A stretch of 64,000 bases of DNA. It comes from Bin80 sp964291275. Its GTDB lineage: Bacteria; Bacteroidota; Rhodothermia; Rhodothermales; Bin80. The DNA is taken from positions 1,116,001 to 1,180,000 of the forward strand of contig OZ219799.1 of the NCBI GenBank assembly GCA_964291275.2, in the 5' to 3' direction. A program made the position numbers and the translations under genes. The first letter of the stretch is position 1; every line of letters begins with the position of its first letter. Below are positions 25,456 through 34,989 of the stretch, in pieces. The notes beneath the pieces were generated by a model. That model was not told the origin of the DNA. It did not search any database and saw only the letters and a list, made by a program, of their open reading frames with translations.

Positions 25456-28400
25456 TCGGTCGGCTCTGGCATTGTGGCATTTCTGCTGGCTCGAAGGTGA
25501 GTAAGCAGCGAGTCGAAGGCAGAATACATAACTGGTACAATGACCAAGGTAAGGAAAGTTGCAAAGGTGAGGCCACTGATGATTGCAATACCCATGGGTC
25601 CCCAAAACTGTGTATTTTCCGATCCAAACTGAATATTGGGGGCCAAATCGGCGAATAGGGCAACAAAATCCACGTTGAGTCCGAAGGTGAGCGGTACGAG
25701 TCCAATCACCGTAGTTAAAAAGGTTAACAGGACGGGACGCAGACGCGTAGCTCCACCGTCTATGATTGCCTCTACTTTACTCAGTCCACGGTCACGCAAC
25801 TGGCGGATGTAGTCAATCAGCACAATGTTATTGTTAACAACGATTCCAGCCAGGCTAATGACCCCGATAAAGGTCATCAGACCGAAGGGTGTGCGCGTCA
25901 GAATGAGGCCTAGAAGCACACCAATGAGTCCCAGAGCAACTGCCAACATGATAATGATGGGTACGATTACGCTATTGAATTGGGCAATCAGGATTAGCGT
26001 GATTGCAGCAACCCCAATTGCCATCGCAGTTTGCAGGAACCCAAAAGCCTCTGCCTGATCTTCGCTCTCACCGGTGTAGGTCAACTGGTAGCCTGGGGGC
26101 AGAGAGTTTTGATAGTCCTCTAACTGTGACTGAACCTGTTGTAACAAAGCAGCCCCATTTGCACCAGCGACAACATCGCCGGTAATAGTAGCGACACGAC
26201 TCAGATCAAGCCGTGTAATTGATCCGTAACCGCTAACAGTCTCGAAATCCGCAATTGAAGACAGGGGAATCTGAGTTCCTTCATGCAGAATGGTTAGTTG
26301 GTTGAGTGCTTCCAAACTTGCACGTTGCTCCTCACCCAAACGCACGGTAACATCGTATTCCTCCTCCCCGAAGCGATATTTAGTGGCTTCGGTACCTTGA
26401 ACGGCTGAGCGCACTACGTTGCCGATTTTGCGCGTATCAAGTCCCAGGCGAGCGGCTCTTTCCCGATCAATCAGAATACGGACCTCTGGACGGCCGGTGT
26501 TAAGGTTGTTATTAATGTCCACAAGGTTCGGGATTGTGCCGTCTGTGGCCGCTTGTCGCAAAGAAGCTGTGACGTCTTCGGTAATACGCGTTATTTCAGC
26601 AAAATCCTGCCCGGTGATTTCAATATTGACGGGTTTGCCCACTGGTGGGCCGGCGTTGTCCTTATTGATCTCGAAGATCACTCCTGGAATACCCTGCAGT
26701 GACTCGCGTAATCGTTGGAGCGTATTGCGACTCGACTCAGGTCGATCACCATAATCAACCACGTTTAGCGTAAGAAGGGCCCTTTCAGGGCTGCCAGGAC
26801 CGCCTCCTGTAAGCCCATCTCCCCCACTGCCGGTTCCAACATTCACGAGCATGTTTTTGATGTTGTCCCGGTCGTTTGCGTTTTCGTTCAAAAGTTCTTC
26901 GACCCTTGACTGCGTAATGTTGGCAACATTGTTTGTTTCATCCAGGTGCGTGCCCAACGGCAGTTCCATATCAACAGCAATCAAGGTAGGATCCGTATCA
27001 GGGAAGAATTCCACGCCGGTTGGAGCGGCTACGAAGAGTCCGATAATAGCCACAAAACCACCCGTTACCCCCGTCAGAAGTCGTGTACGATTGTCGGTTA
27101 ACAAGATTCGAGTTCGATACTTCAGCAGTTTCCCATTCATGAAGTATCCCAACGCCCCAACAATTATGACTATTGCGGGCAGGCAGAGCAGGATCAAGAT
27201 CGTCTGGAATTCTGCCCCGCGAATAAGTGACATCAAGCCCAAAATAGCTGACGACAGCAGGGCGAAGAAACCACCGGCCTTGATACTTTGAAGTCCACCC
27301 AGGTAGATGATTTCGCAGCAATGCAGGAGTACCATCACAAGTCCCATCAGCATCAATATGCCCGCGGGATAAAGAAGTACAGTTCCAGCAGCAGGATTGG
27401 CAAATGAAATGACTAGCCCGCCCAGGACTAAGAGGAGGAAGCCCAGAGCTAAACAGGCAAGGCAGAAGGAATTTCGAAGATAAGGATTTGGTGTGCGGAA
27501 GACTGCTATAATTGAAAGCACTACGGCTGCCAATCCAAAGAGGGCAGCGGCTCCGAACAACGGTGAAGGCCCATCTGGCGTAGCCATAAGTATGGAGATC
27601 ACAGCGGCAACCAATCCTATGACATAGATTAAGGCCACACCAAACCAGAGCCGTCTGCGTGCAAAGGCAGGTGTCCGGACTTCATAGTCACGCTGCAGTT
27701 GTGCGTCCAGGAACTTACGGTACCAACTAATGAGCTTAGGCATGCCTTTGGCGACGAAGCCACGTGCGATGGGGCTGAAGCAAAAGCGATGCAGCGTCAT
27801 GAGCACTGGTATTGCAAGCGAAAGTACCAGGAGCGTTTGCCAGTTAGTAAGTCCAATGATCAGAGCAACACCGGCGAACAATGCAAACAATCCAATCCGC
27901 AGGGCGGCAGAAAAATGTCTTTTCGGGTCGGTGTCCAAACGGACGAAGTATCCTGTTATGACAGGGTTTATGATTATGGCAACGAAGAGAGAGCAGGTTA
28001 GCGTAATGATGAGCGTCAAAGGAAGGTAGCCCATAAATTCCCCTGTGAGGCCAGGCCAGAACAACATCGGGATAAATACCGCCACGGTCGTTGCAGTCGA
28101 CGCTACGACAGCGGAGCCTACTTCAGCTGTTCCGCGTTTGGCTGCCTCAAATCTGGGGTACCCCAGTTCTCTGTACCGATAAATGTTCTCAACAATCACC
28201 ACGGCATTATCTACTAACATGCCGAGTGCAATGATCAGCGAAAAGAGTATTACGAAGTTCAACTCCTGCCCCAGTATCTGAAGGGTGAGGAAGGAGAGGA
28301 ACATGGAGAGCGGAATAGCAATCCCCACCAGTGTTGCTGTACGAACGCCCAAGAAGAACAACAGCACCAGAACCACAAAAATCAGTCCGCTGATAATGTT

Positions 28401-29447
28401 ATTCTCAAGATCGGTTACGAGCTGTCCGACCTGCTCACTTTGGTCGCCGGTGATCAAAACCTGTGTTCCGCGAGGGAAAGGAAACTCATCAAGGACGGCT
28501 TGGATATCGTCAGCCGTATCAAGGATGTTTGCCCCGCTGCGCTTCTTAATATTGAGCGTAATGACAGGGTACATCCCTGATTCAGCCAGTCTGATCAGGC
28601 GTTTACCTCGTTCCTCCTGCATCAGCTGCAGTCTTGCGTAGGTGGACCGTTCCTTGAAGCCGAAGTCGACCTCAGCCACATCACCTACGTACACGGGAAA
28701 TCTCCCTTGGCTCTCGATCACTAAATCTTCGATCTCCTGCTCGATCTCCTGGAATTCTCCGTCAATGCGCAGGATATAGTTTTGGCGGTCAACTCGAATC
28801 GTGCCTCCCGGTGTATTGGAATTCTCGGCGTTGATGGTCTCAATGAGGTCTGTGAACGTGAGGCCATATCCTTGTAGTGCACGGATATCTACATTCACCT
28901 GAACCTCTCGCTCGAGCGCGCCAATGATCTGCACTTCCAGGACATCCGGGCTTTTTTCAATTTCGTCTGCCAGATCTTCCGCAACCTCTTTGAGTTCGGT
29001 GAGAGTGAACGCTCCCCCCAGGTTGATGCTCATGATGGGGATATCTTCGACATCGAACTCACTGACGATGGGTTCCTCAATGTCACCGGGTAGGCGTGGC
29101 TTGGCCAGTTGTACTTTATCCCGAACGCGCTGGTAGGCAAGATCGAGTGACACATCAGGATTGAATTCCACGATGATAGTAGATACTCCCTGTACCGAGG
29201 AGGATCGAACTTCCTTGATTCCAGATACGGAGTGGACTTCCTCTTCCACGATCCTTGTGATCAGGGATTCAATATCGCTTGGACTGGCTCCCGGATAAAT
29301 AGAGGTGATAATAATGGTTGGTATTTCAATGGAAGGGAAAGCTTCCTTCGAAATCGTCAAATAGCTGACCAGACCTCCCACCGTGAGCATCAAGGTCAAA
29401 ATTGCAACGCTCGGGCGGTACTTAATCGCAAGCTCAGTGATTTTCAT
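25452..29447 (-). CDS. RND efflux permease with a large extra membrane region
   Basis: 1331 aa; AcrB/HAE-type pumps are usually 1020-1060. Order: TM1 (residues 12-31), first porter domain, TM2-TM6 (about 350-500, with ALGMLVDNAVVIVENIY carrying the TM4 aspartate), then about 275 unusual residues (510-785) with roughly eight hydrophobic stretches, then TM7 (about 790), second porter domain (FFPDTDPTLIAVDMELPLG) and TM8-TM12 (FIGVISLAGIVVNNNIVLID). The core is a proton-driven trimeric exporter. The second aspartate of the AcrB VDD pair is Asn here. It is flanked upstream by the MFP and TolC genes. Confidence 0.9.
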   Translation of the reverse strand: MKITELAIKYRPSVAILTLMLTVGGLVSYLTISKEAFPSIEIPTIIITSIYPGASPSDIESLITRIVEEEVHSVSGIKEVRSSSVQGVSTIIVEFNPDVSLDLAYQRVRDKVQLAKPRLPGDIEEPIVSEFDVEDIPIMSINLGGAFTLTELKEVAEDLADEIEKSPDVLEVQIIGALEREVQVNVDIRALQGYGLTFTDLIETINAENSNTPGGTIRVDRQNYILRIDGEFQEIEQEIEDLVIESQGRFPVYVGDVAEVDFGFKERSTYARLQLMQEERGKRLIRLAESGMYPVITLNIKKRSGANILDTADDIQAVLDEFPFPRGTQVLITGDQSEQVGQLVTDLENNIISGLIFVVLVLLFFLGVRTATLVGIAIPLSMFLSFLTLQILGQELNFVILFSLIIALGMLVDNAVVIVENIYRYRELGYPRFEAAKRGTAEVGSAVVASTATTVAVFIPMLFWPGLTGEFMGYLPLTLIITLTCSLFVAIIINPVITGYFVRLDTDPKRHFSAALRIGLFALFAGVALIIGLTNWQTLLVLSLAIPVLMTLHRFCFSPIARGFVAKGMPKLISWYRKFLDAQLQRDYEVRTPAFARRRLWFGVALIYVIGLVAAVISILMATPDGPSPLFGAAALFGLAAVVLSIIAVFRTPNPYLRNSFCLACLALGFLLLVLGGLVISFANPAAGTVLLYPAGILMLMGLVMVLLHCCEIIYLGGLQSIKAGGFFALLSSAILGLMSLIRGAEFQTILILLCLPAIVIIVGALGYFMNGKLLKYRTRILLTDNRTRLLTGVTGGFVAIIGLFVAAPTGVEFFPDTDPTLIAVDMELPLGTHLDETNNVANITQSRVEELLNENANDRDNIKNMLVNVGTGSGGDGLTGGGPGSPERALLTLNVVDYGDRPESSRNTLQRLRESLQGIPGVIFEINKDNAGPPVGKPVNIEITGQDFAEITRITEDVTASLRQAATDGTIPNLVDINNNLNTGRPEVRILIDRERAARLGLDTRKIGNVVRSAVQGTEATKYRFGEEEYDVTVRLGEEQRASLEALNQLTILHEGTQIPLSSIADFETVSGYGSITRLDLSRVATITGDVVAGANGAALLQQVQSQLEDYQNSLPPGYQLTYTGESEDQAEAFGFLQTAMAIGVAAITLILIAQFNSVIVPIIIMLAVALGLIGVLLGLILTRTPFGLMTFIGVISLAGIVVNNNIVLIDYIRQLRDRGLSKVEAIIDGGATRLRPVLLTFLTTVIGLVPLTFGLNVDFVALFADLAPNIQFGSENTQFWGPMGIAIISGLTFATFLTLVIVPVMYSAFDSLLTHLRASRNATMPEPTE

Positions 29448-29456
29448 TATAGCCGA

Positions 29457-30614
29457 TCACAGGTCTGTAGTGGAATCCGGGGGTGCATTTAGGATAGGAA
29501 CTCCAAACTCATTCAGTGCAGTGTAGTGTTGGTCTGTGATTACGCGATCGTCATCTCCCAAGGTCGATTGTCCGCGAATGACCATTGTTTCACCGGCGGA
29601 CAAGCCGCTTGTAACTACGACCCGGTTGGCATATTCAGGGCCAATGGTTACGTTACGTCTTTTGGCAAAGCTATCCCCATCACGTTCCTCAACGACATAA
29701 ATTGCAAGTCCTGACTCGTTGCGGGTGATGGCGTTGCCGGGTATCACAAGAGCATCTTCGACAGTGAGTCTTACGACCGTCAGTTTCACGATCATTTCGG
29801 GTTTCAATTTTTCGTCCGAATTATCCACGGCAACTTTTATCTCAAATGAGCGGCTATCGGGATCAATAACATTACCGGCGAAGCTGACGCGTCCTGTGCG
29901 TGCCGGGGCTCCGGCGCTGCGCGGGCTGATTTCTGCCAGTGTGCCTATTTCGATCTCGCCGGCATACCTTTCTGAGACGCCGGCTACGACTTGCACATTG
30001 CGCGAATCTACCAGGCGGAGTAACTGGGTGCCACCTACAACCTGTTCACCCGGTTCAATGTAGCGTTCCTCAACTGTGGCAGTGATTGGTGCGGGGAGAA
30101 TGGTATTAGCCAGTTGGCGCGTAGCCTGGTCATAGGCAGCTTCAGCCAGAGACAGTGCCGACTTTGCCTGATCAAGCGTCGTTTCCAGACGTGTGAACTC
30201 CAATGCACTGATAATAGAATCTGCAAAAAGCGGTTGTTGCCTATCGTAGCTCTCCTGGGCGATTCTCAGTGCAGCTCGGGCATTACTAACCTGCGCTTCA
30301 GCTTGACGATGAGCCGTCTGCAGAAGCTCGTCGTCTACACGCGCGACAGTTTGTTCTACACGGACAATTTGCCCTAAGGGGGCTATCATTTCGAGGGTGC
30401 CGGTTGTTCGCGCTGAGACGATCACATCGTGATTTGCTTCAATGGTCCCTGTGAGTTCGATAAAATCATCAAATGCAATGGGAAGTACTTCGAGTGTCTC
30501 AACATGCTTAGCCGCCATCGGCGGAGGTTCATTTTCGGTACTTAGATCATCTCCCGGGTCTGCACACGCAGACCAAAACCCGCAACAAAGCAGTAGGATA
30601 TAAGGAATTCTCAT
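29457..30614 (-). CDS. RND efflux periplasmic adaptor (membrane fusion protein)
   Basis: About 385 aa from the ATG at 30614, which gives a lipoprotein signal (ILLLCCGFWSAC); the upstream reading into 30710 overlaps tolC. It has a biotinyl-lipoyl-like half motif (VSARTTGTLEMIAPLGQIV), a helical hairpin (residues about 95-170, Ala/Gln-rich), a second lipoyl half (ILPAPITATVEERYIEPGEQV) and beta-barrel and membrane-proximal domains (LVIPGNAITRNESGLAIYVV). It bridges the RND pump to TolC in the periplasm. It sits nine bases before the pump gene and 13 bases after tolC. Confidence 0.92.
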   Translation of the reverse strand: MRIPYILLLCCGFWSACADPGDDLSTENEPPPMAAKHVETLEVLPIAFDDFIELTGTIEANHDVIVSARTTGTLEMIAPLGQIVRVEQTVARVDDELLQTAHRQAEAQVSNARAALRIAQESYDRQQPLFADSIISALEFTRLETTLDQAKSALSLAEAAYDQATRQLANTILPAPITATVEERYIEPGEQVVGGTQLLRLVDSRNVQVVAGVSERYAGEIEIGTLAEISPRSAGAPARTGRVSFAGNVIDPDSRSFEIKVAVDNSDEKLKPEMIVKLTVVRLTVEDALVIPGNAITRNESGLAIYVVEERDGDSFAKRRNVTIGPEYANRVVVTSGLSAGETMVIRGQSTLGDDDRVITDQHYTALNEFGVPILNAPPDSTTDL

Positions 30615-30627
30615 AGGTCGATTTTTG

Positions 30628-32211
30628 TTACTTACCAGCTGATGCCAGCCTGAAGTCGGTCTGTTTCTCGATCGGTACGCCGAGAGCCACCTCCAGGTTA
30701 CTTTGAGCAATCAGGAAGCCGTGTACTGCACGCAGATAGTTCAGCTTACTGGTGTCCAGCTGCTCGGATGCGGATCTCACTTCTAGAAGGTTGGCTACGC
30801 CCTCATTAGACCTGGACAAGGTATACTCATAGTTGAGCTCGGCATTAGCTACGTTTGTCTCTTGGCTGGTGATCTGGTGATAAGCAGTTGTGAGTTCACG
30901 TAGAGCAGATTCAATTTCGACTCTCATCGCAGCTGTGGCCTCATCGATTGCCAATCCCGCCTGGCGGGCAGCGACCTCCGCACGCTGGAGCGTGCGTCTA
31001 GTTTGTAATCCGTCAAAGATTGTCCACTCAAGTCTGAACCCGATATTGACTGCGGACTGCCAGTAAGCCTCGCTGAAGTAAGTGTTACTGCCCTGCGAAA
31101 ACCTGAATGGATTGGTAGGATCCGAAATAGTAAAAGTTCGAGTATCCGGGACCCGACCGGTATAGCTGAAATTGGCAAATGCATTCAATATTGGGAATCG
31201 GGTTAATTTGGCTGCTCGGACCTCGTTCAGAGCAAATGAATAGGCCAGTCTGGCTTCTTCAAGATCCGGTCGTCCGCGTATAGCACGTTGGAATGCATCT
31301 GTAGCTGCCACAGAGAGGTATGGAGATATTTCATCGATCGCCAATGTTCCATTAATGACAATATCCTGCTCCATAGGCAGTCCGAGCATGTATTTGAGTT
31401 GATCAACGGCATTGGATGCTTGGGTTTGAGCACGAACCAATGCTGTCTCCCGATTGGTAAGCTCAACGTCCATACTGAGCCGTTGAATCTTGGGCAGAAT
31501 TCCCCTGTTTACACGGATTGCTGTTTCATCCCGGGAGGCTCGAATTCTTGTCGCACTCTGCGCTGCAACACGGACTTCTTCCTCGGCGAGCAATGCACCA
31601 TAAAATGCCTCGCGAACCTGACCAATTATAACCTGCTCCTGTCGTTCGGCTGCTTTACTGATTTGTTTAAGTGCAGTGCGGAACCCATGTGGATGCACGA
31701 TTCTGACCCAATTAGCCACATCTATAATCTTCTGAGTGATCGAAATCGAGTTCAGATACTGATTAGCAACCGAGAACGGATTATCGCTGGGCTCGCTAGG
31801 AGTGATCCCCGCAGCTGCCAGTCCTCTTCGTTGTCGATCGGCAAACTCGGCAAATGTGATCGGATTTGTAGCATTATTTCCATCCGTTCGTGCAGACTCA
31901 TTGAAGCCGAGCCAATCAATGAAGGCGAACCCGGAGAAGAAGTCTCCAGCGGCGCTTCCGGCAAAGGGGTTGGCGTCCTTCACGTTTCGCGTATAGGAGC
32001 TCGTTCCCTCTATTGTTGGGAAAGCTATGCCTACTGAGCCAAGAATTAGCAACCTGTTATCCTCCTCGACAAGCTTGCTGGCCTGGAGGGCATAATTGTT
32101 TAGCAGGGCAATCTCGACAGCCTCATTCAGCGTGATACTGATAGGAGTATCCTGGGAGCGGGCGAAGGGAACATGCAAGAATAGAACAGTGGCGAAAATG
32201 GCAAGCCGCAT
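30628..32211 (-). CDS. TolC-family outer-membrane efflux protein
   Basis: About 527 aa. I chose the ATG at 32211 because MRLAIFATVLFLHVPFARSQ is then the signal peptide; a GTG at 32247 would add 12 residues before it. The mature protein begins ISITLNEAVEIALLNNYALQ, the usual opening of TolC-like proteins, and shows the two-fold repeat of long helices (INRGILPKIQRLSMDVELT; the second copy ends NEGVANLLEVRSASEQLDTSKLNYLRAVHGFLIAQ). It forms the outer-membrane channel for the pump encoded downstream. First gene of the minus-strand unit. Confidence 0.9.
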   Translation of the reverse strand: MRLAIFATVLFLHVPFARSQDTPISITLNEAVEIALLNNYALQASKLVEEDNRLLILGSVGIAFPTIEGTSSYTRNVKDANPFAGSAAGDFFSGFAFIDWLGFNESARTDGNNATNPITFAEFADRQRRGLAAAGITPSEPSDNPFSVANQYLNSISITQKIIDVANWVRIVHPHGFRTALKQISKAAERQEQVIIGQVREAFYGALLAEEEVRVAAQSATRIRASRDETAIRVNRGILPKIQRLSMDVELTNRETALVRAQTQASNAVDQLKYMLGLPMEQDIVINGTLAIDEISPYLSVAATDAFQRAIRGRPDLEEARLAYSFALNEVRAAKLTRFPILNAFANFSYTGRVPDTRTFTISDPTNPFRFSQGSNTYFSEAYWQSAVNIGFRLEWTIFDGLQTRRTLQRAEVAARQAGLAIDEATAAMRVEIESALRELTTAYHQITSQETNVANAELNYEYTLSRSNEGVANLLEVRSASEQLDTSKLNYLRAVHGFLIAQSNLEVALGVPIEKQTDFRLASAGK

Positions 32212-32360
32212 TAAATCGGTGGTAGCTGGTATTGGGATAGGTTTCACTCAAATCCACGTTGACGAACCCAACAGCGAGCGCAGTTGTACGCGCGGTCTTG
32301 ATGTGTGTTGACAATAAAAAGATTGAGAATTAAATTGAGCGCGCATTGGGCCTCGTGGGG

Positions 32361-33428
32361 CTAAACGAAATCCTTGTGCTGGTGTGCGTGCAGGTAGTCC
32401 ACAACGTTCTTAACCTGCTGTGTACTGCGATTGTGGCAAATTAGCAGTGCATCGTCGGTATCTACGATCACCACATCATGGACGCCTACAACTGCAACCA
32501 GGCGTTTACCAGCATGCACAAGGGAGCGGCTGGAATCGTGCACGATAACATTGCCCCTAAGTACATTACCATGGCGGTTTTTATCACTCAGGTCGTAGAC
32601 TGCACGCCAGTCTCCAATGTCGCTCCACCCAAAATTTCCAGGAACGACGTAAACGTTGCTGGCCCGTTCCATGACGCCGAAGTCAATGGAGATACGTGTA
32701 CTCTTGTGGTAGGCCTTACGGATGGCTGTGGCTTCCTGATCAGTCCCAATGTGTTGAGCTGCGTTATTGAAGGCAGTCCAGGTACTCCTCAGATGTGTCT
32801 GCATATTTGACAGGAGTGCATCAGCACGCCAGACGAAAACCCCGCTGTTCCAGAGAAAATCGCCGGAATCCAGAAATCGTTCTGCAGTTGCTTCGTTAGG
32901 CTTTTCGGCAAAGGTTCGCACTCTATGGGTATCGGCGTCCTTGTTGTCGGAGGTGGCATACTGGATGTAACCGTAGCCGGTGGCGGGATAGGAAGGCTGG
33001 ATACCAATCGTAACGAGGGCACCGGGGCGCTCAGCCGCAACAATCGCCTTTTGCAGAATCTCGATAAAGCGTGCTTCGTCTTTCACCAAATGATCAGCCG
33101 GCAACACGACCATGATTGCATCGGGATCAATTGCGCGCAGTTTGATAGCCGCGTAAGCAATGCATGGAGCAGTGTTGCGGCTTATCGGCTCGCCAAGAAT
33201 GCACTCTTCGGGAATCGTAGGTAACTGCTCGCGTGTAAGGTCTGCGTAGCGCTTATGAGTTACGACCAAGGTTCGCTCTGGAGGCGTGATCGGGGCAATA
33301 CGCGCCACCGTTTTTTGGAGTAGGGTTTCTTTTCCCAGAACATTAATGAACTGTTTGGGATGCGCTTCTCTGCTTCGCGGCCAAAATCGACTGCCGATCC
33401 CCCCTGCCATAATAACACTGTAGATCAT
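32361..33428 (-). CDS. manC: mannose-1-phosphate guanylyltransferase
   Basis: 355 aa from the ATG at 33428 (MIYSVIMAGGIGSRFWPRS); the longer upstream reading lacks conservation. The nucleotide-binding signature is AGGIGSRFWP, followed by KQFINVLGKETLLQKT. The later motifs RTFAEKPNEATAERFL and FLWNSGVFVW are typical of GMP/ManC. There is only the nucleotidyltransferase domain, without the fused phosphomannose isomerase seen in long ManC proteins. It makes GDP-mannose for surface polysaccharide. It is divergent from ugd across a 193-bp region. Confidence 0.88.
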   Translation of the reverse strand: MIYSVIMAGGIGSRFWPRSREAHPKQFINVLGKETLLQKTVARIAPITPPERTLVVTHKRYADLTREQLPTIPEECILGEPISRNTAPCIAYAAIKLRAIDPDAIMVVLPADHLVKDEARFIEILQKAIVAAERPGALVTIGIQPSYPATGYGYIQYATSDNKDADTHRVRTFAEKPNEATAERFLDSGDFLWNSGVFVWRADALLSNMQTHLRSTWTAFNNAAQHIGTDQEATAIRKAYHKSTRISIDFGVMERASNVYVVPGNFGWSDIGDWRAVYDLSDKNRHGNVLRGNVIVHDSSRSLVHAGKRLVAVVGVHDVVIVDTDDALLICHNRSTQQVKNVVDYLHAHQHKDFV

Positions 33429-33586
33429 GTCTGTGTTGGTTGGACCAGAAGATATAAACCGATCATAAAGTTGGAAGACGATTCTACTGTATACAGGCAG
33501 TTTAGTCACGGTTCCATCGAATAAGACAAATTTGTGCAAAGACTTGTTGTTTAAATAGGTTGACCCAATAGTAATCGCTTGGCGTA

Positions 33587-33620
33587 CAAGTAGTCATTGT
33601 TACTTCGGGAGTACTACTTG
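33587..33620 (+). promoter_or_regulatory. 5'-leader hairpin just before ugd
   Basis: CAAGTAGT (33587-33594) and ACTACTTG (33613-33620) are perfect 8-bp inverted copies with an 18-base loop. The loop contains GGGAG (33607-33611), which is suitably placed to be the ribosome-binding site for the ATG at 33622. A helix touching the start codon with the ribosome site in its loop could modulate translation; alternatively it could be a protein-binding site. Confidence 0.4.
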
Positions 33621-33621
33621 C

Positions 33622-34965
33622 ATGAAAATTGGAATAGTCGGAACAGGTTACGTTGGTTTGGTGTCAGGGGTTTGCTTTGCTGAAATGGGTAATGATGTCT
33701 GGTGCGTTGATGTCGACGAGGTTAAGGTTGCAGGTCTGCGTAGAGGAGAAATGCCGATCTACGAACCCGACCTTGATAGTTTGTTGCACCGCAATCTGCG
33801 TGAAAAACGTCTGACCTTCACGATCTCGCTGAACGAAGCCTTGGAAAATGCTGAGATCGTATTTCTTGCACTGCCAACACCGCCCAATGCAGACGGGGAT
33901 GCGGATTTGTCTTATGTGCTGCAGGTCGCACATGCAATCGGCATATGGCTCAGGGACAATGCTAGGTACAGGATTATAGTTAACAAGAGCACCGTGCCTG
34001 TCGGGACCGCTGCCAAGGTCGGGGAAGTGCTGGCTGAGCAGGGGGCCAGATATGAGGAGGATTTTGATGTAGTATCTAACCCGGAATTTCTCAGGGAGGG
34101 GGCTGCCGTTGATGATTTCATGAAGCCGGAAAGGGTCATTTTAGGGACTTCGAGTGACCGTGCAGGCAACATCATGAGACGTCTCTATGAGCCATTCGTC
34201 CGACAGGGTAACCCCATCATTATCATGGACGAGCGTTCAGCCGAGGTAACCAAATATGCGGCAAATGCCTTTCTGGCATCGCGTATCAGCTTCATGAACG
34301 AAGTTGCAAACTTGTGTGACCGCGTCGGGGCGGATGTGGATACGGTGCGCATTGGGATCGGCAGTGACTCCCGTATCGGCAGACATTTTCTTTACGCGGG
34401 AATTGGTTTTGGTGGCAGTTGTTTCCCGAAGGATGTACGGGCGCTCCTGCGTACCGCGCGTAGCAATGATTATGTTTTCAAGACGCTTCAGGCGGTACTT
34501 GAGGTGAACGAAAGTCAACGGATGTTACTGGTAGACCGCGTGCGGGCTTACCTTGGGAGAGATCTGAGGGGAAAACACGCGGCGGTATGGGGGCTTGCTT
34601 TCAAGGCCAATACAGACGATGTTCGCGAGTCCCCCGCCCATGTAGTTGTTCGTGGACTTTTGGCGGAAGGCGTACGTATTACTGCTTTTGACCCGGAGGC
34701 GATGGAAACCTCTAAGACAATCCTGGGAGATTCAGTGATCTATGCCAAGAGTGCTTATGCGGCCTTGGAGGGCGTAGATATGTTACTCATTTGCACGGAA
34801 TGGCCGGAATTCAGGCGGCCTGATTTTGAGAGAATTAAGGGGCTGATGCGGCAACCACTTATCTTTGACGGGCGTAATTTATATAATGCCCGTAGGATGG
34901 CAGAGCGAGGATTCGATTATCATAGCATTGGTCGTCCAAGGTTGCCCCCTGCTGGAAGAGCGTGA
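33622..34965 (+). CDS. ugd: UDP-glucose 6-dehydrogenase
   Basis: 447 aa. The NAD-binding motif is GIVGTGYVGLVSGVCFAEMG, then SNPEFLREGAAVDDFMKPERV. The catalytic cysteine is in FGGSCFPKDVRALL and the UDP-binding domain ends with FDGRNLYNARRM. It oxidises UDP-glucose to UDP-glucuronate in two steps. The PEFLREG and GGSCFPKD forms favour UDP-glucose over UDP-HexNAc; GDP-mannose dehydrogenase is a less likely alternative. The preceding leader contains an 8-bp inverted repeat that ends two bases before the ATG. Confidence 0.88.
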   Translation: MKIGIVGTGYVGLVSGVCFAEMGNDVWCVDVDEVKVAGLRRGEMPIYEPDLDSLLHRNLREKRLTFTISLNEALENAEIVFLALPTPPNADGDADLSYVLQVAHAIGIWLRDNARYRIIVNKSTVPVGTAAKVGEVLAEQGARYEEDFDVVSNPEFLREGAAVDDFMKPERVILGTSSDRAGNIMRRLYEPFVRQGNPIIIMDERSAEVTKYAANAFLASRISFMNEVANLCDRVGADVDTVRIGIGSDSRIGRHFLYAGIGFGGSCFPKDVRALLRTARSNDYVFKTLQAVLEVNESQRMLLVDRVRAYLGRDLRGKHAAVWGLAFKANTDDVRESPAHVVVRGLLAEGVRITAFDPEAMETSKTILGDSVIYAKSAYAALEGVDMLLICTEWPEFRRPDFERIKGLMRQPLIFDGRNLYNARRMAERGFDYHSIGRPRLPPAGRA

Positions 34966-34989
34966 TTTTTTTAGCTTGAATTATTACGG

